From contig OZ023274.1 of NCBI GenBank assembly GCA_964007475.1, forward strand, positions 32,126,861 to 32,190,860: 64,000 nucleotides of DNA, read 5' to 3'. Shown here one piece after another: positions 37,398-49,008 of this stretch. This DNA comes from Hybos culiciformis. Lineage: Eukaryota; Arthropoda; Insecta; Diptera; Hybotidae. A model generated the notes under the pieces. The model did not search any database. It worked only from the letters and a program-made list of their open reading frames with translations, and was not told the DNA's origin. Within the stretch, counting starts at the first letter, position 1. Every line of letters starts with the position of its first letter. The position numbers and the translations under genes were made by a program.

Positions 37398-37870
37398 CAT
37401 AATAGTAGATTATTGTATATGTTAACTAAATTTGTTATTAATTACGAGTTGTGTATACACAAAAACACATAGAGACGAGTCAATACTTATATCACGAGAC
37501 CGAAGGTCGAGTGATATAAATTGACAAGTGTCTATGTGTTTTTGTGTAAATACAGAACGAGTTGTATAACAAATTTTGTTAACATGTCCAATATACTGTG
37601 TTAATGTGCATGTGTAAGGTAGTTGTAGTCTATACATTTACAATGAAAAAAAAACAAAAGTTGGTATACACATTTTTTTTTAATTTTTTGTTGGTATTGT
37701 GAGAACATCTAAATGATTTCATTATTTACGCTGATGCATCTACATGATTTAATTATTCACGCTGATGCATCTAAATGATTGCATGTGTATTGACGCATAT
37801 TATATTCCATTTAGCGATTTAAATTCTATACTACTAAATACAACATTTCGACCACATGCCCATTAAACTT
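37398..37870. mobile_element. Double-hairpin foldback element, copy 2
   Basis: It has the same order of parts as 15475-15850: TAATAGTAGATTA border, long palindrome (37419-37585) with the central ATATCACGAGACC hairpin, TTAATGTGCATGTG, GCATGTGTATTGACGCAT, and a closing CACATG-CCATTAAA. It differs by many substitutions and by an internal 31-bp tandem repeat absent from copy 1. Confidence 0.7.
37707..37783. repeat. 31-bp tandem repeat inside foldback copy 2
   Basis: Two full units (37707-37737 and 37738-37768) and a partial third. Each begins ATCTAAATGATTT or a close variant and ends CACGCTGATGC or TACGCTGATGC. It is missing from copy 1 of the element. Confidence 0.75.
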
Positions 37871-40207
37871 TATTATTATTTATGAAAAAATATGAAAATC
37901 TTAAAATCTGTCAAAAAATTTATCTGACAAATTATTATAAAATCAAACTTGTCATATTAACGGCCTGGCAAAAAATTAAAGATCTTAAAATCTATAAAAC
38001 CTTTTAAATAGTAAAGCTTTATGAAATATGCGAAACTTGTAAGTGTTCGTATGGCAAAGCAAAAAAAAAAATAAAAAAAGTTAAGCAAAATAAAACAGTT
38101 CCAATTAAATAATATTTTGATTCCTGATTCCATTTTAACTATTTGGCATTTTGAAAAATAAGTCTACAATTTGAAAAGATCGACCTAACGCAGTTATCAC
38201 TTTAAAGGTTCATCTAACGATCTTTTGAATACACTTTGTTCCTTTTCAAGATTTTTTATTCATGAAATCCAAATTTTTTTTATTTAAATCCTAACTCGGA
38301 ATTGACCGTAGCTTAAATATAAATTCAACTGAATGGAAACTTTATTTCGGATCCCGAAATACTTTTTCATTGAATAAAATGGGAAAAAATATTTGAAAAT
38401 AATATATGTATCGAATTTTAATATTATTTCAAATTTATCTTCAATAATTTTTCAAAACTTAAGTTTTAATTAAATCATTTTTCTTGTATAAAATATATTC
38501 CTTCCTTTAATTCTCTAAAAGACAAAATATCAAACAAAACGGAAATTTTATTTTTTAGAAATAAAAGTCATTATACGATTATTTAAATTTCTATGATTTC
38601 GTGTTTTTAACACCTTCCAAATAATCTGATAATAAGATTTTTTTTTTTAATTTCTTTAAAAAATATATACATAAAGGTATATACATAAATAATATGTATT
38701 TTAATACATATATTTTCATATGCATATTGATTTATACAATTTAACATAAATTGAAGGTGTAATCATGAATTTTAATAAGTTTTTCTTATGTAGATATAAG
38801 TTTCCATATACTATTATAAAATGATGAATTTCTCAGTCGGCGTCAATCATTGATTGTTATGTTTCAAAAATTAAATATAAATTCATTAAGTTTAATGTCT
38901 TTATTCATTTTTTTTTGTTTTCATTGAGAACTCCACATATTTAACAGATAATTAAAACTTATGGAAATTAGAATTCTGAACTTAAAAAAATTTCGCTGGA
39001 TTGTTACGAAAAAAATAAAGAATCAAATGAAATTTTGAACTTGAAATTGTAAAGATTTGCAAGTTCTTAAAAACATGTTTCTATTAATCAATTTCAATAT
39101 TATTTATGAAAATATAAATGACAAGTTACGAGACACACCTATGAATTTATTACATAAATAATTTTTGCAAAATAACAACAACTTTCATTTTTATTTTATT
39201 ACTTAGAAAGATGTATAGACTTTTCGGCGGCAATTAAGAACAAAATACAAATTCAGAAAAACAAAATTCTAAATCTTTAGAATATTTTAATTCTACAAAA
39301 GAAAACTGGTTAAATAAATATATGTCCATAATTAAAATAACACAATCATAAAAATATTTATCATTCTACCGAAATATTACCGTTTCTTTTATGTGATGCG
39401 ATTATGTTAACAAATCGTAAAATAATTTAAAAGCTCTAAAAACAGATTTTTATTCAGTTTTTTTTTAGAATATTATATAGAATATTATATATTATATAGA
39501 ATATTATATAGCAAAATCAGATCATTATTGAATTGTAATAAGAATTCATTAAGAAGCTTCTGTTTGGGCTGAGCTTTGTGTTCTCATTGAAACTTTTTTA
39601 TTTTATACTGTGTCACTAAAAAATACTAAAAACGAATTCTATAATTTACATCAATTAGGCCAAGTAGGCTTTAACCTTATAACAGCGATCGAACTTTATT
39701 ATATCCGTAAAAAAGAAGATGAAACTTTCTATAGAAAAACTAATTATGTAGACTCCCTTTCTCGAATTTTAATATATTGTCTGTTATGTAATAAATTATA
39801 AAAAATCATAAATTGATATAAAAATTTTATTATTATATTTTTGATTATAATGTTATTAAGTTAGCATTCAAATATATCAATTTTCGGCTTTTTTCTAACA
39901 ATAGAAATAAATTTCATTTCCTTTATTTTAAATAAAAACAAAAACTCTCTTAATGAAGCGCATTTGCATAAAAATTATTATATTAAACGATCATTAAAAC
40001 TATATCAAAATATGATGATTTCATTTCGATTCCTGATAGTAACTATTTTTATACAAATATTTTGAATATTGAGAAAGCAAATTCTTTCGATTATAATCCG
40101 CAATTAGGATTTTCAAAAGTTTAGAATTAATTTTAGCAAAAAAAAAAAAAAAAATTTTAAAAATACAAAATAAGTGGATTAATATAAATAAAATCTTGAA
40201 GTCTCAT

Positions 40208-40352
40208 ATATGAGTACGTCGGCTGTCATGGTGTTGTGGTATTGCTTTTGTCCAACAGCATATTCGTTCGTGGGTTCGATTTTCACCTCAGACTGAAATT
40301 TGTGTTAATTTTTGAATTTGCCCAATTGAATTAAGTGTTTGTGTTGTTTTTT
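40208..40352 (+). mobile_element. tRNA-derived SINE, copy 2
   Basis: The head contains GTGGTATTGC and a B-box-like GTGGGTTCGATTTT. The body ends TTGAATTAAGTGTTTGTG and TTGTTTTTT. It pairs block by block with the reversed copy at 13755-13888. Downstream, 40370-40560 carries a loosely repeated CTGGTACTG motif that copy 1 lacks. Confidence 0.65.
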
Positions 40353-43300
40353 AGCAATATTTCTGAGTTAAGTATTTTTGTACTGAATACAATATACAGT
40401 CCCAGCATACTCGAATTGCAAATACGCAGTATTTTCCCACAGTATTCTGGTACTGCAGGAAGTTTAAATACCAGTATACTGGTACTGCACAAATTGTATA
40501 GTATTTTTCTCACAATGAACTGGTACTAGGAAAAATTTCAGTACCATTAGATTGTACTGCAAAAAAAAATGAAATAAATGTGTATATTTTCCGCAGTTCA
40601 ATATGTTGGAGGGATAATACTACAGTATATTTATAGTACATTATACTAGCAGTTATATTGCAAAATACTTTAATTTAGTCAGCTCTGAATTATAAAGATT
40701 TTAGATGAAAAAGTGCTTTATTGATCCAAACTTGCAGAATTAAATAAATACTCAACTAGAATTCCGAATAAGAACTCCGAATATACGAAGAAACCCTTAC
40801 GTTTAATTTGTTGATTATAATAAATTCACAACCACATAATAACATCGTGAGATTAAAATCAACTTGAAAATATTACGATTATAATAAAGAACAAATTTTA
40901 TTAAAACATTAATTAATTATATCACTATGATGAAAAAATATATTATTAAAATTTATTTTCATAAAATATTGTAGTCCAAATATGGAATATATATTTTCAA
41001 AATAAATATAAAAAAAAAACATATATTAAGCCAATATTTAATTTATTAGATCTATTAACAATAAAAACATTTTAAATGTTTAATTTTTTGTTTTATTTTT
41101 AAAATTCACGTTTTGTCTTAAATTGCAACCGTATAGTTAATTCTGACTTAATAAATTTGAGATTTTGAAGAAATCCTTGAATAAAAAGCCCCAAATGCAT
41201 AATTTTTTGTGTGAAGAAATAATTAAAAAGCTGTCTTCTTACTTTTTACAAATTTACTAAAAGGCACACCCGAAAAATAAATCTAAAAAATGATCTGAAT
41301 TTTATAAAGAAAATAAAATTTTTAAGAACTCCCATCAAAAGATTATCAACATGGCGGCATAAGCGTGTCTGGGCAAAACATTATAAATGGAACAAGCATG
41401 GGCAAAATATTATAAATAGAGTTTTGTGGTAAAGTTTTTTTTTTTTTATAAAAACGAAAGACTTAAGAAACAAACTTTTTTTTTCAAGTACAGAATAATT
41501 ACAGGTACGACATAATGAATATTATTATTAAAACAAATATTGGCAAAATATTAGCCGATAATTCATTTTATTTCAAAAATTGTTCTCTTTGTAACAAATA
41601 GAAGTATAGGTGATTTATTGTTGCAAATGATAACTACTATTAGATCAGTTTTACTTTTCTTCTTTTTCAAAGCTTAACAAACATTTGTTAGTTGAATTCA
41701 AAGATTCGGAAACTAAATAAATGTTTTGTGTTTTTTTTTTTTATTACAAATAAACATTTTTTTTTTTTCATCATCATCATAAGTTTTGTTTTATGAATGA
41801 AATTTGATAGTAAAAAATTGTCTGTAGTAAATATTATAAAAACTCTTTTATGGCAAAAGTGAGTTATAAATTTCATTTCATTTCAAAAGTATCTAGTCCA
41901 CAAAAAAATCAAATTTTAGAAAAATTAACCTTCAAAATTGCAAGTAGTTCAAATCTCATTAATTTAATTTATTTGAAAATTTAATTTAAAAATGATATAA
42001 TTAAGTTATAAATTATTGAAATTTTAGGTATTTTATACATTTCATTTTAATTTGAAAACAAAAAAAAAAAAAAAACACAATTTCTAAACTATATTTTGAA
42101 TCGAGATATTTTTAATTAATTTTTTTTTAACAGATATAATTTATTTTTATGGCGAAATAGGAAAAGAACGAGAATCATTAATTCGTGAATAAATATATAA
42201 AAAAATTTTTCAGGTTTTTTGTTTTTCTCAAGTGTAATTGAACTACTTTTATATATACTTCCTCAAATCATTTTCAAAATTATCTGGTCACAACATAAAC
42301 ATTTAGTTTATTTATAAAATTTAAAAAATTTTGAGTTAACAATGTATAGCGAGGGTAGACGTCATTATTTTATCGGAACTGGTACCTTAACCTTGAATTT
42401 AGTTTTATCTAAGACGATGGACTTAAACAAATAAATGTTTTTCCTTCAAATAAAAAAAACAATTATTGGGCACTAAAAAATTATTACAATTAAATTTCAT
42501 ATAATGCAAAAGCTTCAAAATATGATTTCTAAAGTTTATTGTGCTATGCTTAAAGACAATTTAATTTTTTTTTTAATTTTTTGTGTGTTAAATCGTTAAT
42601 ATTTTTTTATAAAGTGATGGTTAAAAGATCAAAATCTACACAAATACATATTTCTAGTTCATTTGACTAATAAATATTCATCGATTTTTTTTCTTGTGTT
42701 TGAAGCAAAAAATATTTGAAAATGAAATTTTTGACCCCTAGTTCTTAATTTTTTTTATTTATTTTTAATGAAAATGATTCATTTTATGTATACGGAGCTC
42801 TATTTTAAATTTGCAATCAATCATTCTCGAACTTAAGTTTCTTAGAAGTGTAGTGATTTCTTTCATTGAACCCAAAGTTTAAGCATTACAGAAGTTTATA
42901 GAAATATTTTTATAGAGATGATTCTTGAAATTGCTGATGCTGTTTTTTTTCACAACTTTAACTTTAACTATTGTTTTGTGTGTTAATCAAAATTGAAAAT
43001 AAGGTTCAATTTTATATACAAATGTACGTGCCAGCTTAAAATCCTTAAAGTTTTTATAAATAAATAATTGTAAAATCTTACTTATTATGTGGGTTCATTG
43101 AAAAAACATGAATTTTATGACTTATTATTTTATTTAGTGATTCTTGAAAAAAATATCTTAGTAGAAGCGAAGAAAATAGAAGGATTAAGAAAGGAAACAC
43201 TCAAACATTGTTTTTTTGGGGTAGAACTTAAATTTTTTGTTAAATTTTTTTTTTTTTATTATTAATTAAATTTTATTACATGGTATGTAGAATAGAAAAA

Positions 43301-45312
43301 ATTCTTCATTTTGAAGGACAATTAGAATTTGCAGATCAGTCAAATTGATAGCTTAATTGCAAACTGCCGTATTTAAATCTAATGCTCTAAATTAATTGCC
43401 TAATTAAAATTTCTATAAAATACTAGAATTTCTAGAATCATGAATATTATAAATTTTAATTCAATAAAAAAATATTGAGAAAAGACTATAATGTAGTAAA
43501 ATACTGAATTAGAATATAATGTAGTTCGTTTTCTATTTTAAATAAGTACCTACTATTTCATAGTTCTTAAGAGAAAAATTAATTTCCTTGCAATAATGTT
43601 AAAGCATGCAAATTTATAGAATTACGTACTAATAAAGAATGATAAGATACTTGAGATTAAAATATAAAGAATTTTTTGAGGAGTAAAATTAGAAAGTGGC
43701 AAGCTATTATTAATCACTTAAATCAACAAAAACAATACAAAACATATCAAATATACTTTAAATTTAATACCAGAAACTATTTAATGCAATCTGGTTTAAT
43801 AAAAAATATAATCGATATGCTTTAATGAGATAATTTTTTGGATTCTAAAACATTATATGCTGCAAAATAAGTTGTCAATATAAAATATATTTAACTGGTA
43901 TTTGTCAGAAATATAAAATTAAAGAGTATTTTTATTTACGGAAATAAATAAATAATAATCATATTAAAATAAATATTTGGTAACATTCAAAGTTTTCGAC
44001 ACAAATTTGACGTGATTGCTGTAAAAATTAAATGGAATAATACCCCCAATTATCTATACATAGCCAACAAATTGCAAATTTGAAAATTTATAACATTTAA
44101 AGTATGTTATTAAAATATATATTTATAAATCTATAGTCTTTTTGGCGGGAAATTTATCAATAAATTTCGTGTTCAATGCTATTATAAAGATAAAATTTAA
44201 AAATTATAATTATCAATAACCAATGCTTTTTTTATAATTTCACACAATATACAATTTTCTATTTTCATTAAAACTTTACTTAAAAAATTTCCTTGACCAT
44301 ATTATCATTCATCAATACAAATAAAAATATTGTAAACTAACTATAGTACAATCTCAGCATGAACTTCGTAATTGAGTTATAGATTGTTCAAAATTCAATA
44401 AAGCTCACTGCGAAATATAAGTAATAATAAAACTTACTCTCAAAGGGTAAACTGGTAGCCAACGAATAATTAATATTATAACTCTAAACTTTTTTTGTAA
44501 CATATTTTTTTTTAATGCATGAGAACATAAAACTTCCTACATTGGTTAAGCCTTTTCGACGATAGCCATAATTATAATTTTATTCGAAAAATAACAATCT
44601 TCCAACTAAAAGTTAATTGTTATACTATTAATATTTATTACTCATTGATTTCTAGATCAATTAGATTTGGATTATAACTTTATGCTAAGATACTGTTTTT
44701 TTTTTCAATTAATTGTTTTATTAATTCATGAAATTTATTAATAGAATTAATAAAAATAGATATTCTTGTTTGGATTATATAATTAATAGTTTAGCAAAAG
44801 CTTAAAACTCATTAAGTAAAAGGAAAAAAAAAAAAATTATAGAATTTAAAAAATTTTGAAATTTTATGTAAATAAGATGAAAAAAAAAAGATTATAATTT
44901 TTGTTTCCAAACATTAAAAAACTGGTATAACAAACATACCGGCTTTTGAAGCTATTCTCTCATATTTAAACTATTTAAATAAAAAATAATTATATAAAAT
45001 TGACATTACGGTGTAAGAATAAAAGTTGGCATAGTGATAGTATCTTCATTTATTTTTGTGTAACTGAATAGGTATATATTATTTGTGATAAACTATGTAA
45101 TATCACTGACTTCTTTATATAAAAGACGAAACATCAAATTTGTCTATGTATTAAGGTCGAATAAGCTTTTCATACAAAAATCAAATTTTTATATGAAAAA
45201 TTTATTTTTATTTTTAAAAATCTTTTTTATTTATAAGAAAAAGAAGGAATTTCAATTTGGCATGTAAGTATAATTAATATTAATAATTTTTTTAAATTTT
45301 CAATAAAAAAAA

Positions 45313-45364
45313 ATTGCCAAAAATATTACGGAATATGCTGAAAATTCGTAATATTTTTGGCAAT
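45313..45364. repeat. Perfect 18-bp inverted repeat
   Basis: ATTGCCAAAAATATTACG at 45313-45330 and its exact complement at 45347-45364 are separated by a 16-base loop. No adjacent gene is known. It may be the core of a small MITE or a chance palindrome in AT-rich DNA. Confidence 0.6.
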
Positions 45365-46625
45365 ACAAAAGAATAGTGTTTAAAACCCATTTGATAGGGG
45401 GGACCCCTGTTCAAATTTTTTTTTTTTTACAGTGACGGCAAAAAGAAAGCGTGCAGTCGAAAAAAAAAAGATTGAATGGAAAAAAAATTAAGAGATTCAT
45501 TCTAATTCAGAAACGGGACCTTTTCCCCCCAAGAACTGTTTTTGGTTTTCAGTCGATTCTGAGTGGTTCCCGTCATCTGCAGTATCGTCGCCGAAAATAG
45601 AATTCAAAGATAGTATGAAGATACTACTGTCGGCCACAAGGAAAAAAAAACTTTTGTACCCCGGCTGATAATTGGTACAGCTCATTATAAACGATATTTA
45701 AGCTGTTTTATAGGTTCCTAAATGTAAAAACAGTCAAATTTAGTTGTTTTTGTTTTTAAATAAAATTTTGCATCGAACTCTATTCTCAGCCGGGGTGGCT
45801 GACAATTAAATTTACCAAAAATTTTGGAATGTAATCTCGACCATGTGAAAATTTTGAGTAAAGTAAAAAAAAAAGTTACCCATTTTTTTTGATTTATGCA
45901 GATAATTATCTCCTTTAATAATTTAAACCACTATAACTTTGATTTTTTACAAAAATTTTGATTTTTAAGCTCGTTTATCTGAACACCTTTTTTCATAAAA
46001 TTCTAATTTTTTGTACCGAACTGATATAATACTTTTTAATCAATTATTTTAATTCCGAACTATTTTATTTTTTTGCATATGAGTAGAGGAATAAACACTC
46101 TTTTAAATTCAATTTTGGTTTTTTGGCGGAGATGTATACTTTTCCTAATACTCATGGGCAAAGTTGAAGTGGCTGAGAATTGGTACCGGCTGAGAATACC
46201 TGTCTTTACCCTATGTCGAACTTTCACTATCCAGATAACAAAGCCGCCAATCTTCGCTGATGCTTTAAGTTAAATTAGTTTACCTTCGTACATTTAAAAA
46301 ATATTTAGATTCAAATATTTAACAATATTTATATTCTTCATATTATAAAATTTCTAATTATTTAAATTTTTTTTTAATTGTAATAAGTTTTTTTCCTACA
46401 GTGTATATTTATTTTGGTCGAACCATTTGACAGATAAAAATTTCTATGTGTAGTCTTTATATAGAGAAGTCAATGGTAATATATTATAATTTCATGTACT
46501 AAATTTCTAAAGATAAATAATTGAAGTCGTCAATTTCATATTGTAATCGTTCACTTGAGGCATTAGGAACGTCCGCAGAGCCGTAATCAGTGTGTTGTTA
46601 TAGGGGTGGCATTATTTTATTGCTA

Positions 46626-47794
46626 CACGGTTAAAAAAAAGCTGATGAAATTAATATATTTTCGTATACATATAGGTCCATAAATTTTATCAATAATTTT
46701 TTATCAATAATTTAATTTTTTTTTTTATTAATTATATATATATTTTTTATCAAATATTTAATAAAATTCAAATATTAAATTTATAAATTTATGGATGAAT
46801 TTTATCCGAGTGTCGAAATAAATTTTATTCTTGAAATTTATCACTAAATTTGATAAATAAAGTATAAAAGGTGAAGGCTGGGCTGGAGTTTTACATTTTT
46901 TTTTGTTTTTTTGTATTTTTTAATTTTTTTAATTTTTTGTTTTTGTTTTTTTTTTTGGTTTTTTTTTTTATTTTTTTTTTGTTTTTTTGTTTTCTTTTTG
47001 TTTTTTTTGTTTTTTTTTCGCCTTTGCTCTTATATTGTTTTTTTTTTTATTTGTTTGCGGCACCCATCTAAGTACTATCACTACTAGACGTCGCTTAACC
47101 GCTGTGTTCAATGTGATGTAGAGTCTTCCACTGAGCTATGTCAGTAATATACAACAATGTATTAAATATAAAATATAAATTGTATAAATAGTAATTTATA
47201 CAAGATAAATAAAGCAAAAGGGGGTCTGAGTGTAATTGTTTTAATAAATTTTCTTGTTTATTTTATAAAAAAAATATCAAAGATTATCATTTTATAAAAT
47301 ATATTTCAATTTATTACTTAATTTACAAATTTTTATATCGAATTTATTCTTAGACTTATTATTTAGTTTTATATCTGTGGAATTTATTAATTTGATCAGT
47401 AAAATCCTATAAATGGAATTGATTTTTCCAAAATTATTAATTTTATCCTATTTTTTTACTGTAAAAAAAACAAAGTGTAAGAAAATTTATGAATTTTATA
47501 TTTTTTATTTATCAATACACATAAAAAATGTTGTATGAAAATAATAAAAAATATAATTATTTTTATAAATTTTCTTGTTTATTTTGTAAAAAAAATATCA
47601 AACTAAATGATAATCTTCATTTTATAAAATATATTTCAATTTTTATTTAATTTATAAATTTTTATATCGATTTTATTCTTAGGCTTATTATTAGGTTTTA
47701 TATCTGAGCGATTTATAACATTTATATACAAAATCGTATAAATCAAATTGATTTTCTTAAAATTATTAATTTTACCCTATTTTTTTTAACAGTG
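46626..47794. mobile_element. Probable Tc1/mariner-like non-autonomous element with nested insertions
   Basis: The left end CACGGTTAAAAAAAA and right end TTTTTTTTAACAGTG are inverted with one mismatch and each is flanked by TA. Inside are a 5S-like SINE with A-rich tail in reverse orientation and a diverged direct duplication of about 220 bases (47243-47462 and 47575-47792). The TIR is short, so the boundaries are tentative. Confidence 0.45.
46898..47145 (-). mobile_element. 5S rRNA-like SINE relic with long A-rich tail
   Basis: Read on the minus strand, a head with GCTCAGTGGAAGACTCTAC is followed by GGTTAAGCGACGTCT and TAGTACTTAGATGGGTGCCGC (47057-47077). The last two resemble the internal promoter region of insect 5S rRNA (AATTAAGC-GCGTC and TTAGTACTTAGATGGG-GACCGC). 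An A-rich tail of AAAAAC-type repeats, about 150 bases long, follows to about 46898. The head and tail layout fits a Pol III retroposon. It is too short and altered to be a functional 5S gene. The poly-Phe open frame on the plus strand is the tail read backwards. Confidence 0.55.
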
Positions 47795-47919
47795 TACAAT
47801 TTATATTCTAAATGCTGGAATAATAATAATCAATTCTATAATAAATTATTAAAAAATGTATAGCCAATGCACGATTTCTATATTCGTATTTAAAATATTT
47901 TTAGATAAATTTGTATACA

Positions 47920-48350
47920 GCCGATCTCCATTCATATACCCAATTTCATTGAAATTTACTTTCAACTTTACCCTTATTTTAGGTTAATCAAGATCTTATA
48001 AATTCATATACCAAATTAACATCAAAATCCACAGCCTAATCGGGGACCAACCATTTCTTAACTTCCTCTAATTAACATCCTTTTACCCAGATACTTATTT
48101 TCACCAAAATCCATTTTTTAAGTTCTATAAAAATTTCAAAGCCTTTATATGAAAATTATTGGGACTCTTGACCAGTTGAGCGCTTCTAACTCCCAATTCC
48201 AGTATAGCAGAATATCATTCTTCACCAGCGTATATTTTTTAGTGAATCAATATCGCCTCAGAAGTTTCATAGTTATAAGCATCTAAGTGTGAGTGGACAG
48301 ACGGATGGGCAGATAGAAAATGAATTAAATTTGAATGCCAAAATAAGAGC
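47920..48350 (+). repeat. Possible retroelement tail remnant
   Basis: Phrases such as CCATTCATATACCCAATTTC, ACCAGTTGAGCGCTTCTAAC and GTGAGTGGACAGACGGATGG resemble 3' regions of insect retroelements. No reading frame is open and boundaries are vague. Confidence 0.35.
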
Positions 48351-48905
48351 AATCTGATTCAATTTCGCAAATTTAGATGCTCTCAACCGCCAGGTTAGAA
48401 ATTATTTTCATACAAAAAATATCTAAAATAAGCTAGGGCTGGTTACGGGCCTGACTTCCAGCCTTTTAAACTTCAATTTAAGTGTTCGCATCTTTTTGAC
48501 AAGAAAATTCATCTCTTATCATTATATTTTTTCTACATTTCTTCTATATTTTTATAAAATACTTCTTGAGTGCAACATAACAAATCAACAACAGAAAATT
48601 ATCGGAAACTAAAAATATTTGATTTGATTGAAATAAAGAAAAATCTCTTTCCTCGAAAATGATTTTGTTAATGAAATTGATTTACATGGTAAAAAAATAA
48701 ATACATCAGCAGAAAATTTATTTGAAGTTTGACAAAAAAGTAACTCTTTCGGTATAATTTTCTGCGATGAGTAATTAATTCTCCTACCTAATATCAAATT
48801 TAGTGCTCTCAGGTCAAAATTAAAAAAAAAAATATATATATGAAAAATTTATTTTGATTTGTTTGAAAAATTAAATTAAAAATTCTGCAAAGAAAAAACT
48901 TAAGG

Positions 48906-48941
48906 TATAAATAGCAGTTGATGCTCTCAGAATTGTTATCA
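48906..48941 (+). promoter_or_regulatory. Core promoter of the 49-kb YLP/DGYRY gene
   Basis: TATAAATA is at 48906-48913 and GTTATCATTTTAG follows with +1 near 48941. The 5' untranslated region is about 68 bases to ATG at 49009. The TATCATTTT core is shared with the 32.6-kb gene. Confidence 0.7.
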
Positions 48942-49008
48942 TTTTAGTTTAACATTAGAGTTGTGAATATTTTCAAATTAAGAAAAAAATTATTTCTTAG
49001 CAATAAAA

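Larger units (their letters stand above)
33450..48905. other. Long AT-rich intergenic region with several mobile elements
   Basis: About 15 kb without a recognisable gene. It holds an element with an 8-bp target duplication at 35857-36643, foldback copy 2 at 37398-37870, SINE copy 2 at 40208-40352, a hairpin at 45313-45364, a Tc1-like element at 46626-47794 with a 5S-like SINE inside, and a possible retroelement tail near 47920-48350. A less AT-rich patch at 45390-46260 has repeated CGGCTGA-AATTGGTAC phrases and could be a decayed element. Short open frames look random. Confidence 0.55.

Noticed and set aside
46871..47071. Open frame of 66 residues made mostly of Phe, Val and Leu
   Set aside because: It is a poly(T)-type tract read in one frame: the A-rich tail of a reversed retroposon.
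47057..47112. Functional 5S rRNA or tRNA gene
   Set aside because: Only fragments match, the expected 3' end is missing, and an A-rich tail follows, so it is a retroposon relic.
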